Source: Anianibacter sp965662745 (GTDB lineage: Bacteria > Pseudomonadota > Alphaproteobacteria > Rhodobacterales > Rhodobacteraceae). Taken from it: a DNA stretch of 64,000 nucleotides. Below are positions 1 through 8,751 of this stretch, piece after piece; within the stretch, counting starts at the first letter, position 1; each line of letters opens with the position of its first letter. The stretch covers positions 39,285 through 103,284 of the forward strand of contig CBFIJK010000004.1 in NCBI GenBank assembly GCA_965662745.1, read 5' to 3'. The notes under the pieces are model-generated. The model saw only the letters and a list, made by a program, of their open reading frames with translations. It did not search any database and was not told the origin of the DNA. The position numbers were made by a program, and so were the translations under genes.

Positions 1-171
1 CTTGGCATCCCCGAGGAAGGTGTCGGCGTCGCCATGGACGAAAACAACGAAGAACTGGTCACCGACGAGATGATGGCCGCGCTCGACGACGCGAAGGCAA
101 AGATCGCTTCGGGCGAAATCGAGGTGCACGACTACACCTCTGACGACAGCTGCCCCGCACTGTCGTTCTAA
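1..171 (+). CDS. BMP family ABC transporter substrate-binding protein, C-terminal end (partial)
   Basis: The window opens inside a reading frame that runs to a TAA stop and encodes the last 56 residues of a protein ending in SCPALSF. The tail has the helical, acidic pattern (EELVTDEMMAALDDAKAKI) seen at the end of PnrA/Med-type basic membrane lipoproteins, which bind nucleosides outside the inner membrane. The assignment leans on the genes just downstream: a two-domain sugar/nucleoside ABC ATPase, two permeases and a purine nucleoside phosphorylase, which is the usual BMP operon order. The N-terminus, signal peptide and ligand site lie outside the window. Confidence 0.75.
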   Translation, partial: LGIPEEGVGVAMDENNEELVTDEMMAALDDAKAKIASGEIEVHDYTSDDSCPALSF

Positions 172-185
172 GACCTGACCGATCC

Positions 186-222
186 AAAGGACGGCCCGAC
201 ATCCCGGGCCGTCCTTTTCTCT
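186..222 (+). terminator. Rho-independent terminator or attenuator after the BMP binding-protein gene
   Basis: A perfect 13-bp stem (AAAGGACGGCCCG paired with CGGGCCGTCCTTT) has a 6-base loop and is followed by TCTCTTTTC. It lies between the binding-protein gene and the rest of the transporter genes. Partial termination here would give more binding protein than membrane components, a common pattern in ABC operons. That role is inferred. Confidence 0.8.
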
Positions 223-248
223 TTTCTTCAAGCGATGATGGGGGCGAC

Positions 249-602
249 ATGACCGAACAGACACCAATCGCCATGTTCTTTTCGGCCTGGGCCTTGCCGG
301 ACGAGGCCTCGCGCCGCTCTGTCATCGAACATTCGGTCGCGCCGGGGTTCACCTATTGCGACCCGCGCTGCCCCGCGCCCGTCACGGGCCTTGAGGCGCT
401 TGTCGCCATGGTCGGCCAGTTTACCGACGCCGCCCCGGGGTGGAGCGCGTGGGTCGAAAACGAAGACAACCACAATGATTTCATCCGCGCGCGTGTCGCC
501 TTCGGCACCGAAGGGCAGGCACAGCAGCACGGCACCTATTTCGCACGGATCGAGGACGGCAAGCTGACGCTGATCGCGGGCTTCAAAGGGATCGAAGCAT
601 GA
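249..602 (+). CDS. NTF2/SnoaL-like fold protein of unknown function
   Basis: This is a 117-residue soluble protein. Its early helices with conserved aromatic residues, the SVAPGFTYCDPR segment, the VAMVGQFTDAAPGW segment and C-terminal strands (HGTYFARIEDGKLTLIAGF) fit the SnoaL-like NTF2 superfamily. Proteins of this fold bind small molecules, and some are isomerases or cyclases. No catalytic assignment can be made. The stop overlaps the ATG of the ABC ATPase gene by four bases, so the two are translationally coupled. It may assist the imported nucleoside, but nothing in the protein itself shows this. Confidence 0.7.
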   Translation: MTEQTPIAMFFSAWALPDEASRRSVIEHSVAPGFTYCDPRCPAPVTGLEALVAMVGQFTDAAPGWSAWVENEDNHNDFIRARVAFGTEGQAQQHGTYFARIEDGKLTLIAGFKGIEA

Positions 603-2188
603 CCAATCCGGCCATCGAGCTCAAGGGCATCTCCAAGGCGTTCGGCCCGGTTCAGGCCAACAAGGACATCTCGATCCGCGTCGAAAAGGGCACGATCCAC
701 GGTATCATCGGCGAGAACGGCGCTGGGAAATCGACGCTCATGTCGATCCTCTACGGGTTCTACAAGGCCGATTCCGGCGAGGTCTGGATCGACGGCAAGA
801 AGACCGACATCACCGACAGCCAGGCCGCCATCCGCGCCGGCATCGGGATGGTGTTCCAGCACTTCAAACTCGTGCAGAACTTCACCGTTCTGGAAAACGT
901 CATTCTGGGTGCCGAAGATGGCGCGCTTCTGAAGCCGTCCAAGGCCAAGGCACGCGGGCTTCTCAAGCAGCTTGCCGAGGAATACGGACTGAACGTCGAT
1001 CCTGACGAGACGGTCGAGAACCTGTCTGTCGGGCACTTGCAGCGCGTCGAGATTCTCAAGGCGCTTTACCGCGAGGCCGATATTCTGATCCTCGACGAGC
1101 CGACCGGCGTTCTGACCCCAGCCGAGGCCGATCACCTTTTCCGCATCCTTGAAGGGCTGAAGAAAGAGGGCAAGACGATCATCCTGATCACGCACAAGCT
1201 GCGCGAGATCATGGACATTACCGACACCGTCAGCGTCATGCGGCGCGGCGAGATGACGGCGACGGTCAAGACGGCCGAGACGAGCCCGGAAGAACTGGCC
1301 GAGCTTATGGTCGGCCGCAAAGTTCTTTTGCGCGTCGACAAGGCGCCCGCGCAGCCCGCCGATACCGTGCTTGAGGTCGAGAACCTGCGCGTTCACGACG
1401 AAGACGGCGTCGAGCGCGTGAAAGGCATCAACCTGAAGGTCCGCGCGGGCGAAATCCTTGGCATCGCCGGGGTCGCGGGCAATGGGCAATCGGAACTTCT
1501 GAACGTGCTGGGCGGCACGATGAAAGGCGACGGCACGATCCGCATCAACGGCGAAGAGATCGACCTGACCGGCAAGTATTCCGACGGCCAGTCGCGCCGC
1601 CGCCGCGGCATCGCCCATGTGCCAGAGGATCGCCAGCGCGAGGGCCTGATCATGGATTACCGGGCGTGGGAAAACCTCGCCTTCGGCTATCACCATGATC
1701 CCGGCTACCAAAAGAACGGCTTTTTGATGAACAACAGCGCGATCCGCGCCGAGACCGAACGCCAGATCGAACGCTTCGACGTGCGCCCGCCCAATGCAAA
1801 CCTGACCGCGAAAAGCTTTTCCGGCGGCAATCAGCAAAAGATCGTTCTGGCGCGCGAGATTACCCGCAACCCGGACCTTTTGCTGATCGGCCAGCCCACG
1901 CGCGGCGTCGATATCGGCGCGATCGAGTTCATTCACCAGCAGATTGTCGCCCTTAGGGATGAAGGCAAAGCCGTGCTTCTGGTCTCGGTCGAACTGGATG
2001 AGATCCTGTCTCTATCCGACCGGATCGCGGTGATGTTCGACGGCCAGATCATGGGTGAACGTCTGCCAGCCGACACCGATGAGCGCGAGCTGGGTCTCTT
2101 GATGGCGGGGATCACCGACACCGAGAACCCGCATGATTTCGACGAGATCGACAAGAACCTGGCCCATGCCCAAGGAGGGTCTGTCTGA
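599..2188 (+). CDS. Nucleoside/sugar ABC transporter ATPase with two ATP-binding domains
   Basis: The protein has 529 residues and two fused ABC domains, as in RbsA and the BMP-transporter ATPases. Domain 1 has Walker A GENGAGKST at residues 38-46, signature LSVGHLQR and Walker B LILDEPTGVLTP. Domain 2 has a degenerate P-loop (GVAGNGQSE), signature FSGGNQQK and LLLIGQPTRGVD, where the usual DEP is replaced by GQP; this is common in this subfamily. It powers import of purine nucleosides through the two permeases downstream. Its start overlaps the preceding gene (ATGA) and its stop shares a base with the next start (TGATG), so the operon is tightly coupled. Confidence 0.93.
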   Translation: MTNPAIELKGISKAFGPVQANKDISIRVEKGTIHGIIGENGAGKSTLMSILYGFYKADSGEVWIDGKKTDITDSQAAIRAGIGMVFQHFKLVQNFTVLENVILGAEDGALLKPSKAKARGLLKQLAEEYGLNVDPDETVENLSVGHLQRVEILKALYREADILILDEPTGVLTPAEADHLFRILEGLKKEGKTIILITHKLREIMDITDTVSVMRRGEMTATVKTAETSPEELAELMVGRKVLLRVDKAPAQPADTVLEVENLRVHDEDGVERVKGINLKVRAGEILGIAGVAGNGQSELLNVLGGTMKGDGTIRINGEEIDLTGKYSDGQSRRRRGIAHVPEDRQREGLIMDYRAWENLAFGYHHDPGYQKNGFLMNNSAIRAETERQIERFDVRPPNANLTAKSFSGGNQQKIVLAREITRNPDLLLIGQPTRGVDIGAIEFIHQQIVALRDEGKAVLLVSVELDEILSLSDRIAVMFDGQIMGERLPADTDERELGLLMAGITDTENPHDFDEIDKNLAHAQGGSV

Positions 2189-3309
2189 TGAACAGGACAC
2201 CGAAATGGGTCGACATCGCGCTGATCCCCGCGATCAACCTCGTGCTGGCGCTGATCGTGTCGGGGCTTGTCGTCCTTTACATCGGGGAAAACCCGCTCGA
2301 GGCGATGGCCATCATGGTCAACGGCGCGGTCGGATCGACCTATGGCTGGGGCTATACCCTTTATTACGCGACGAATTTCATCTTCACCGGCCTTGCGGTC
2401 GCCGTCGCCTTCCAGGCCAAGCTGTTCAATATCGGCGGTGAGGGTCAGGCCGCCATCGGCGGTTTGGGCGTGGCGCTCGTTTGTCTGGCGCTGCCCTGGC
2501 CGCATTGGCTGGTCGCGCTGCCCTTCGCCGTTATCGCTTCGGCCCTCTTTGGCGCCGCATGGGCGGCAATCCCCGCCTGGCTTCAGGCGACACGGGGCAG
2601 CCATATCGTCATCACGACGATCATGTTCAACTTCATCGCCTCGGCGCTCCTCGTTTACCTGCTGGTCAATGTGCTGAAGGAACCGGGCAGCATGGCGCCG
2701 GAAACCGGCCGTTTCCCGGAAGGTGCCCGCCTGCCCTCGGCCTACGACATGGCTGGCTGGTTCGGCCTGCCCTTCTCACGATCCGCACCGCTAAACATCT
2801 CGTTCCTGGTCGCCATCGCAGCCTGCTTTGGCGTCTGGGCGCTGATCTGGCGCACGCGTCTGGGGTATGAGATCCGCGCTCTTGGCCATTCCGAACCCGC
2901 CGCGGTTTATGCGGGTATCTCACCCGTGCGCACGATCATGTGGGCGATGCTGATCTCCGGCGGTCTCGCCGGGATGATGGGCGTCAACGCCGTGATGGGC
3001 GAGGCAGAGCGCCTTGTGATCGACAGTGTGCAGGGCGCAGGATTCGTCGGCATCGCGGTCGCGCTCATGGGACGGTCGCACCCGGTTGGCGTGTTCCTCG
3101 CCGGGCTGCTGTTCGGCATGCTCTACCAGGGCGGCGGCGAGCTGGAATTTGAAAAGCCTGCCATCAGCCGCGAGATGATCCTTGTCATCCAGGCGCTTGT
3201 GATCCTCTTCACCGGCGCGCTCGACAACATGGTGCGCAGCCCGATCGAAGGGTTCTACAACGCCCGTGCCCGGCGAAAGCCGAAACCTGAAACGACGGCG
3301 GCGGAGTAA
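2188..3309 (+). CDS. BMP-type nucleoside ABC transporter permease 1
   Basis: A 373-residue inner-membrane protein of the branched-chain amino acid/ribose permease family. It has about eight to ten hydrophobic segments and the cytoplasmic loop motif GYEIRALGHSEPAAVYAGIS, typical of the coupling region of these permeases. The N-terminal segment (ALIPAINLVLALIVSGLVVLY) is a membrane anchor. The start codon overlaps the ATPase stop. The next permease follows after 5 bp, so the two probably form a heterodimeric channel. Confidence 0.92.
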   Translation: MNRTPKWVDIALIPAINLVLALIVSGLVVLYIGENPLEAMAIMVNGAVGSTYGWGYTLYYATNFIFTGLAVAVAFQAKLFNIGGEGQAAIGGLGVALVCLALPWPHWLVALPFAVIASALFGAAWAAIPAWLQATRGSHIVITTIMFNFIASALLVYLLVNVLKEPGSMAPETGRFPEGARLPSAYDMAGWFGLPFSRSAPLNISFLVAIAACFGVWALIWRTRLGYEIRALGHSEPAAVYAGISPVRTIMWAMLISGGLAGMMGVNAVMGEAERLVIDSVQGAGFVGIAVALMGRSHPVGVFLAGLLFGMLYQGGGELEFEKPAISREMILVIQALVILFTGALDNMVRSPIEGFYNARARRKPKPETTAAE

Positions 3310-3314
3310 CCGAG

Positions 3315-4280
3315 ATGGACCTGACGACGATCATCCAAATCCTTGATTCCACCCTTCGGCTGGCAACACCGCTGCTGTTCGCGGCGCTTGCGGGTCTGTT
3401 TTCCGAACGATCGGGCATCATCGACATCGGGCTTGAGGGCAAGATCCTTGCGGCCGCGTTCTTTTCCGCATCAGTGGCGGCCTTCACCGGGTCGGTCTGG
3501 CTTGGGATGATGGGCGGCATTGCCGCATCTGTCGTGCTGGCGCTGATCCACGGCATCGCCTCGATCACCTTTTCGGGCAACCAGTTGATTTCCGGCGTGG
3601 CAATCAACTTTCTCGCGTCCGGCACCACCGTCGTGATCGGCGAGACATGGTTCGGTCTTGGCGGGCGCACACCGCAGCTTTCGGGCAATGGCCGCTTTCA
3701 GGAAATCGCGCTGCCGCTGTCGGAAACCCTGTCTGGCATCCCGATCCTCGGGCCGCTTTATGCCAACGTGATCTCGGGCCACTCGATCCTGGTCTATGTG
3801 GGCCTTCTGACCGTCGCGCTTAGCTGGTGGGTCCTGTTTCGTACCCGCTATGGCCTGCGCCTGCGCGCGGTTGGCGAAAACCCCGAGTCGGTGGACACCG
3901 CCGGAATTTCGGTCGCCCGCATGCGCTTTACCGCCGTACTGATCGCCGGTGTGCTGTGCGGTCTCGCGGGTGCCTACCTGGCCACCGGGCTTGCTGCAGG
4001 CTTCGTCAAGGAAATGAGCGCAGGGCGCGGGTTCATCGCGCTGGCTGCGCTGATCTTCGCGAAATGGCGACCTGTGCCGGTAATGTTCGCCTGCCTTCTC
4101 TTTGGCCTTCTCGAAGCGCTGGGGAACAGGTTCCAGAATATCGAGCTCTTGGGCATCAATATTCCGACCCAGTTCATGCAGGCGCTGCCTTATATCCTGA
4201 CCGTGGTGATCCTTGCGGGGTTTGTCGGCAAGGCCATCCCGCCCCGCGCCGGAGGACAGCCCTATGTCAAGGAACGCTGA
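3315..4280 (+). CDS. BMP-type nucleoside ABC transporter permease 2
   Basis: A 321-residue membrane permease of the same family as its upstream neighbour but only distantly similar to it. It begins MDLTTIIQILDSTLRLATP and carries IDIGLEGKILAAAFF near the N-terminus and the coupling motif RYGLRLRAVGENPESVDTAGIS. Both are characteristic of the second permease of nucleoside transporters. It overlaps the purine nucleoside phosphorylase gene by 17 bp, which links uptake to phosphorolysis. Confidence 0.92.
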   Translation: MDLTTIIQILDSTLRLATPLLFAALAGLFSERSGIIDIGLEGKILAAAFFSASVAAFTGSVWLGMMGGIAASVVLALIHGIASITFSGNQLISGVAINFLASGTTVVIGETWFGLGGRTPQLSGNGRFQEIALPLSETLSGIPILGPLYANVISGHSILVYVGLLTVALSWWVLFRTRYGLRLRAVGENPESVDTAGISVARMRFTAVLIAGVLCGLAGAYLATGLAAGFVKEMSAGRGFIALAALIFAKWRPVPVMFACLLFGLLEALGNRFQNIELLGINIPTQFMQALPYILTVVILAGFVGKAIPPRAGGQPYVKER

Positions 4281-5067
4281 CGAGCTTGCCGCTCTGATCC
4301 GCGGCCGCGCGGGCGATGCGCCCGTGCGTGCGGGCCTCGTGCTCGGCTCTGGCCTTGGGCATCTGGCCGAGGCTGTGGACGGCACGGCCATCGCGTATGA
4401 CGACTTGCCGGGATTTCCCCATGCGGGCGTGTCGGGGCACAACCCGAAGCTGGTGATCGGCGATCTCGAAGGGTGCCGCGTCGCGGTGTTCGGGGGCCGC
4501 GCGCATTATTACGAAAGCGGACGTGGCGACGCGATGCGCCTGCCACTCGAGGTGTTGACAGCGCTTGGCGCGGACACGCTGTTCCTGACGAACGCCGCCG
4601 GGTCCATGCGCCCCGACATCCCGCCGGGCGATTTGATGCTTCTGTCGGACCATATCAACTATTCCGGCCTGAACCCCCTGATCGGAGAGGCATCGGACAA
4701 GCGCTTCGTGCCGATGAAGGATGCCTACGACCCCGATCTGCGCCGCCGGATCAAAGCGGCGGCCAGCGAAGAGGGCATCGACCTGAAGGACGGCGTGTAC
4801 GCCTGGTATTCCGGCCCTTCGTTTGAGACACCCGCCGAAATCCGCATGCTGCGCACGCTGGGCGCCGATGCAGTCGGCATGTCCACAGTGCCCGAGGTGA
4901 TCCTCGCGCGGTTCCTGGGCCTGCGCGTCGCGGCAGTTTCGACGATCACGAACATGGCCGCCGGTCTCAGCGACGAGGCGATCAGCCACGAACACACCAA
5001 GGCAATGGCCCCTCTGGGCGCCGCAAAGCTGGAAAAGATACTCCGCCGGACCTTGTCGACGCTCTGA
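4264..5067 (+). CDS. punA: Purine nucleoside phosphorylase, trimeric (inosine/guanosine) type
   Basis: This 267-residue protein cleaves purine nucleosides with phosphate to a free base and ribose 1-phosphate. It has the trimeric PNP/MTAP motifs: phosphate-binding GSGLG near residue 30, GRAHYYES, the substrate segment SGPSFETPAEI, VGMSTVPEV, and TNMAAGL with the base-binding Asn. I chose the ATG at 4264 because the protein then starts MSRNADELAALIR, as usual for the family. An in-frame start at 4213 would overlap the permease much more. Being last in the transporter operon fits direct processing of imported nucleosides. The hexameric DeoD type is encoded separately at 14.4 kb. Confidence 0.92.
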   Translation: MSRNADELAALIRGRAGDAPVRAGLVLGSGLGHLAEAVDGTAIAYDDLPGFPHAGVSGHNPKLVIGDLEGCRVAVFGGRAHYYESGRGDAMRLPLEVLTALGADTLFLTNAAGSMRPDIPPGDLMLLSDHINYSGLNPLIGEASDKRFVPMKDAYDPDLRRRIKAAASEEGIDLKDGVYAWYSGPSFETPAEIRMLRTLGADAVGMSTVPEVILARFLGLRVAAVSTITNMAAGLSDEAISHEHTKAMAPLGAAKLEKILRRTLSTL

Positions 5068-5151
5068 GAACTTGCCTTTTGCGGTCAGGCGTTTGACACC
5101 GCTTTGCGAAGACTGTCTTCTAGAGACAGCCGCCGGATCAAAGCGGGGCCC

Positions 5152-6072
5152 ATGCAGCTTTATCTTCCCATCGCCGAGGTTTCGGTCAACGCGTTCCTCA
5201 TCCTGGGGCTGGGCGGCATGGTGGGTATCCTGTCGGGCATGTTCGGCGTGGGCGGCGGGTTCCTTCTCACGCCTCTTCTGTTCTTCATCGGCATCCCGCC
5301 CGCCGTCGCGGTGGCCACGCAAGCCAACACCATCGTCGCCTCCAGCGTCTCGGGCGTGATCGCGCATCTCAAACGCCGCACCGTCGACCTGCGTATGGGA
5401 TGCGTTCTGTTGGCGGGCGGTCTTGTGGGATCGGCGCTTGGCGTGAACATCTTCGCCGCCATGAGATCCATCGGGCAGGTCGATCTGCTGGTCACGCTGT
5501 TTTATGTCGTTTTCCTTGGCATCATCGGCATGCTGATGCTGGTCGAAAGCCTGTCCGCGATCCGCAAGTCCCGCAATTCCGGTGGCGTTGTACGCCAACG
5601 CAAGAAGCATCTATGGGTACATAGCTGGCCGCTGAAGGTGAAATTCCGCACCTCGGGGCTGTATATCTCGGTCATCCCGCCGATCCTTGTCGGCGTTCTC
5701 GTCGGCATTCTCGCCGCGATCATGGGCGTCGGCGGCGGTTTCATCATGTTGCCCGCGATGATCTACCTTCTCGGGATGCCGACCAAGGTGGTCGTCGGAA
5801 CGTCGCTGTTCCAGATCATCTTTGTCGCCGGGTTCACCACGATCCTGCATGCGACAACGACGCAGACCGTTGATATGGCTCTGGCGATCCTTCTGCTGGT
5901 CGGCGGCGTGATCGGCGCACAGATTGGCACGCGCTGGGGCACACGGCTGAAGGCCGAACAGTTGCGCATTCTGCTGGCGCTGATGGTTCTGGGCGTCGGC
6001 ATCCTCCTGGCGCTTGGCCTCGTCCTTCGGCCATCAGAGCTGTTTTCGCTTGGCGAAGCGGGGCTCGGATGA
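5152..6072 (+). CDS. Sulfite exporter TauE/SafE (TSUP) family permease
   Basis: A 306-residue membrane protein made of two repeated halves. Each half carries the TSUP glycine motif: MFGVGGGFLLTPLL around residues 30-43, and IMGVGGGFIMLPAMI in the second half. About eight membrane segments are visible. TSUP members move sulfur-containing or organic anions, and the substrate cannot be read from sequence. The start at 5152 (MQLYLPIAEVSV) is preferred over an in-frame start at 5104. The stop overlaps the start of the TIGR02186 gene (ATGA), a pairing that recurs in alphaproteobacteria. Confidence 0.88.
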   Translation: MQLYLPIAEVSVNAFLILGLGGMVGILSGMFGVGGGFLLTPLLFFIGIPPAVAVATQANTIVASSVSGVIAHLKRRTVDLRMGCVLLAGGLVGSALGVNIFAAMRSIGQVDLLVTLFYVVFLGIIGMLMLVESLSAIRKSRNSGGVVRQRKKHLWVHSWPLKVKFRTSGLYISVIPPILVGVLVGILAAIMGVGGGFIMLPAMIYLLGMPTKVVVGTSLFQIIFVAGFTTILHATTTQTVDMALAILLLVGGVIGAQIGTRWGTRLKAEQLRILLALMVLGVGILLALGLVLRPSELFSLGEAGLG

Positions 6073-6824
6073 TCTGGCGCGCGCTTCTCTTTTGCCTTGC
6101 CCTGGCCGCGCCCGCGGTGGGCGAAGAGGTTGTCGCCGGCCTCAGCCAGAACCGCGTCTCGATCAACACCAATTTCGACGGCTCCGAAATCCTGATCTTC
6201 GGCGCCGTCAAGCGCGAGTCCCCGGCCCCGACGGACGGAGAGCTTGCCGTCGTACTGACCGTCGAAGGCCCCAGCGAGCCGGTGATGGTGCGCCGCAAGG
6301 AGCGTGTCTTTGGCATCTGGGTCAATCAGGACGCGGTCGAGGTGGACCGCGCGCCCAGCTTCTACGCCGTTGCCGCGTCACGCCCGCTTAGCGACGCGCT
6401 GAACAACACCGACGATCTGCGCCACAGGATCTCTGTCCCGCGCGCCATTCGGTCCGTCGGGGCGCCGGATACGATCAGCGACAGCGATGCTTTCACAGAG
6501 GCATTGATCCGCATTCGCCAGGCCGAAGACCAGTATCAGTTGCGCGACAGCGCCGTCCGCCTTGTCGAGGATACGCTGTTCGATGCCGTTATCGCCCTGC
6601 CCGCCAACCTGACCGAAGGCAACTACAAGGTGCGCATCTTCCTGACGCGATCCGGCTCGGTCATCGACGCGTATGAAACGGTGATCGGCGTGCGCAAGGT
6701 CGGGCTGGAACGCTGGATCTTCAACCTCGCCCATGAACAGCCGCTGCTTTATGCGCTGTTGTCGCTCGTGCTGGCGATCGGCGCGGGCTGGGCCGCATCC
6801 GCCGCGTTCCGCTATATTCGCTAG
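6069..6824 (+). CDS. TIGR02186 family exported/membrane-anchored protein
   Basis: A 251-residue protein with an N-terminal signal peptide (MIWRALLFCLALAAPAVGEE), a beta-rich periplasmic body that begins VVAGLSQNRVSINTNFDGSEILIFGA, and one C-terminal membrane helix (LLYALLSLVLAIGAGWAASAAF). This matches the alphaproteobacterial family TIGR02186, whose function is unknown. Its gene overlaps the TSUP permease by four bases, so it is probably a periplasmic accessory of that transporter; this is inference from position. It converges on the helicase gene with a 4-bp overlap. Confidence 0.82.
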   Translation: MIWRALLFCLALAAPAVGEEVVAGLSQNRVSINTNFDGSEILIFGAVKRESPAPTDGELAVVLTVEGPSEPVMVRRKERVFGIWVNQDAVEVDRAPSFYAVAASRPLSDALNNTDDLRHRISVPRAIRSVGAPDTISDSDAFTEALIRIRQAEDQYQLRDSAVRLVEDTLFDAVIALPANLTEGNYKVRIFLTRSGSVIDAYETVIGVRKVGLERWIFNLAHEQPLLYALLSLVLAIGAGWAASAAFRYIR

Positions 6825-8353
6825 TCGTCCGTTTCGGATTCGAGCGCCAGGACCGGGCGCTCTGTCACCTTCAGATCCTCGATGCCAAGCGCCTCTGTCG
6901 GGCGCGCCAACCTGTTGCGCATGACCCAATAGAGCCGTGTCTCGGCACGGGTGATCGCGACATAGGCCAGACGTTTCCAAAGCGGCTGCCCCGCCTCGAT
7001 CCGTCCCGCGCGGGACGCTGCCCAGATGTCGGGTGCAAAGACCTGCACCTCATCCCATTGCGAGCCCTGCGCCTTGTGGATCGTCACCGCCGCGCCATGC
7101 AGGAACACCGCTCCCATGCGCGCGGCAAAGGGCAGGAAGGGTTCTTCCTCGTCCGGAAATTCGATCTTGACGATGGAGGCTGCCGATAGGCGCGGGTCTT
7201 CCGCGCCAATTACATGGAGCCGCGAGAAGCCGGGCTTTTTCCCAAGGCCCAGATAAACCACCTGCGCGCCCTTGATGAGGCCGCGCGCCTCGAGATCGAT
7301 GCGCTTCTTGCGGTGCTTGAGCGGCAGTTCGATCCCGTCGCAAATCAGCGGCTCGCCCGGCAGCAGCGCATCGGGCGGCGCGCCATAAGCGGCGCGGAAC
7401 GCCTGAATCAGCCGGATACGCGTCGCATTACGCCAGACCAGCACCGGAGAGCGCGCCATCTTCGACGCCTCGACCCGGCTTGCCATGACCACGCGATCAT
7501 CCTTTTGCGACGCCTCTTGGATCATCCGTTCGAAGTCTTCGAAGCCGACTTCGGGGTCCTGCAAGGCATGGGCGAGGTCGAGGATCGGGTTATCCGCCTC
7601 TTGCCGGTGAACGCGGTCGAGCGTCAGCTGGCGCTTTTCGCCCAGCGTTTCGAAGACCATTTCGCCGGATTGCCCAACGGGCGCCAACTGCGCCGGGTCG
7701 CCAAAGAGAACCAGCGCCGGGAAAATCTCGCGCAGGTCGTCGAACTGTCGCTGATCCAGCATCGAGCTTTCGTCGACGAACCCGATATCAAGCGGATCCT
7801 CGCGCCGTTTCCAACCCTTGATGAAATCCGATCCACGGAGTCCCGCAGTCGCCAGCGCGCCGGGAACGGATGGGTTTTGCTGGTAATAGGCATAGGCCCG
7901 GTCAAGGGCGAGATCGGTCAGCCCCTCGACGGTCGGGCGATCGCCCTGCCCGGCCAGCCATTCCGCGATCTTCTCATATTCGGGGTCATAGACCGGGGTG
8001 TAGAGGATGCGGTGGATCGTCGTGGCGGGCACGCCGCGATTGCGCAGAACACTGGCCGCCTTGTTCGTGGGGGCCAGAATGGCCAACGTCCGCCGATCCT
8101 TGCGCCGCCGTCCCTCGTAATCGCCCGAGATCACGTCGACTCCGGCTTCGCGCAGGGCGCGGTAAAGCTGGGCCAGCAACATCGTCTTGCCCGACCCTGC
8201 CTTGCCGATCACCGCCATGACCCCGGCCTTGCCGTCGGCCATGGGCGTCAGCAGACCGTCATCAAGATTGACGCCATGCCCGCGCAGCATGTCTGTCACG
8301 CGGTCATAGGCTTCGGCCTGGTCATCGGAAAAGGTCAGTGCGGCGGGCAACAT
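6821..8353 (-). CDS. RecD-like ATP-dependent DNA helicase
   Basis: A 510-residue SF1B helicase. Walker A GKAGSGKT lies at residues 50-57, LAPTNKAASVLRNRG is motif Ia, DIGFVDESSMLD is the Walker B region, LFGDPAQLAPVGQSG is motif III, and the C-terminal UvrD_C_2 segment has VTIHKAQGSQWDEVQVF and YVAITRAETRLYWV. It is shorter than RecD2 and lacks the N-terminal region of true RecD. No recB or recC is nearby, so this is the stand-alone alphaproteobacterial type, likely acting in DNA repair. It is convergent with the TIGR02186 gene. Confidence 0.9.
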   Translation of the reverse strand: MLPAALTFSDDQAEAYDRVTDMLRGHGVNLDDGLLTPMADGKAGVMAVIGKAGSGKTMLLAQLYRALREAGVDVISGDYEGRRRKDRRTLAILAPTNKAASVLRNRGVPATTIHRILYTPVYDPEYEKIAEWLAGQGDRPTVEGLTDLALDRAYAYYQQNPSVPGALATAGLRGSDFIKGWKRREDPLDIGFVDESSMLDQRQFDDLREIFPALVLFGDPAQLAPVGQSGEMVFETLGEKRQLTLDRVHRQEADNPILDLAHALQDPEVGFEDFERMIQEASQKDDRVVMASRVEASKMARSPVLVWRNATRIRLIQAFRAAYGAPPDALLPGEPLICDGIELPLKHRKKRIDLEARGLIKGAQVVYLGLGKKPGFSRLHVIGAEDPRLSAASIVKIEFPDEEEPFLPFAARMGAVFLHGAAVTIHKAQGSQWDEVQVFAPDIWAASRAGRIEAGQPLWKRLAYVAITRAETRLYWVMRNRLARPTEALGIEDLKVTERPVLALESETDD

Positions 8354-8405
8354 GGCGCCACCCTAGACGCGGCCGCGGGCGGGGGCCAGCAGGTGCCGCC
8401 CCGGT

Positions 8406-8597
8406 TCAGCCGCCCTGGCCTGCGGCATGCTCGCCCGCGGCGCGCTGCCGACTGGACGCGCGCAGAGCTGCGCCTTCGATATCCATCGCCGCGATTGCGA
8501 CGGTGTCGTTCAGATGTTGCTCGAGCGATGGCATACCGTTCTCAGCCGCATAGATCTTCAGGTCTGCCAAAATTCTGAGCACCCAGTCATGCGGCAT
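8406..8597 (-). CDS. Small conserved protein of unknown function (63 aa)
   Basis: A short gene starting MPHDWVLRILADLKIYAAENGMPSLEQHLNDTV. The start is set by a strong ribosome-binding site, GAGGAGG, about six bases upstream; longer in-frame starts lack one. The segment MPHDWVLRILADLKIYA...L..L..HL looks like the short helical proteins common in Rhodobacterales, which may bind to regulators or chaperones. I do not recognise a named family. It is encoded on the same strand as the helicase downstream and may be co-transcribed with it. Confidence 0.6.
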   Translation of the reverse strand: MPHDWVLRILADLKIYAAENGMPSLEQHLNDTVAIAAMDIEGAALRASSRQRAAGEHAAGQGG

Positions 8598-8693
8598 TGC
8601 AGCCTCCTCGAAACCTGTCGGTCCGGGCCGTATCGCCCGAGCCACTTGCAATCATCCATTGCACCGGTTCTGGGCGAAAAGGCTTAACAAAAT

Positions 8694-8727
8694 ATTTAGC
8701 CCGGCGCGCGATAGCGCCGGGCTAAAT
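8694..8727 (-). terminator. Rho-independent terminator of ccr
   Basis: A perfect inverted repeat with 14-bp arms (ATTTAGCCCGGCGC and GCGCCGGGCTAAAT) and a 6-base loop. It starts 24 bp past the ccr stop. On the minus strand the stem is followed by the T-rich run ATATTTTGTT. Confidence 0.85.
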
Positions 8728-8751
8728 CCTGATGCTAGGTAAGGACAAGCG

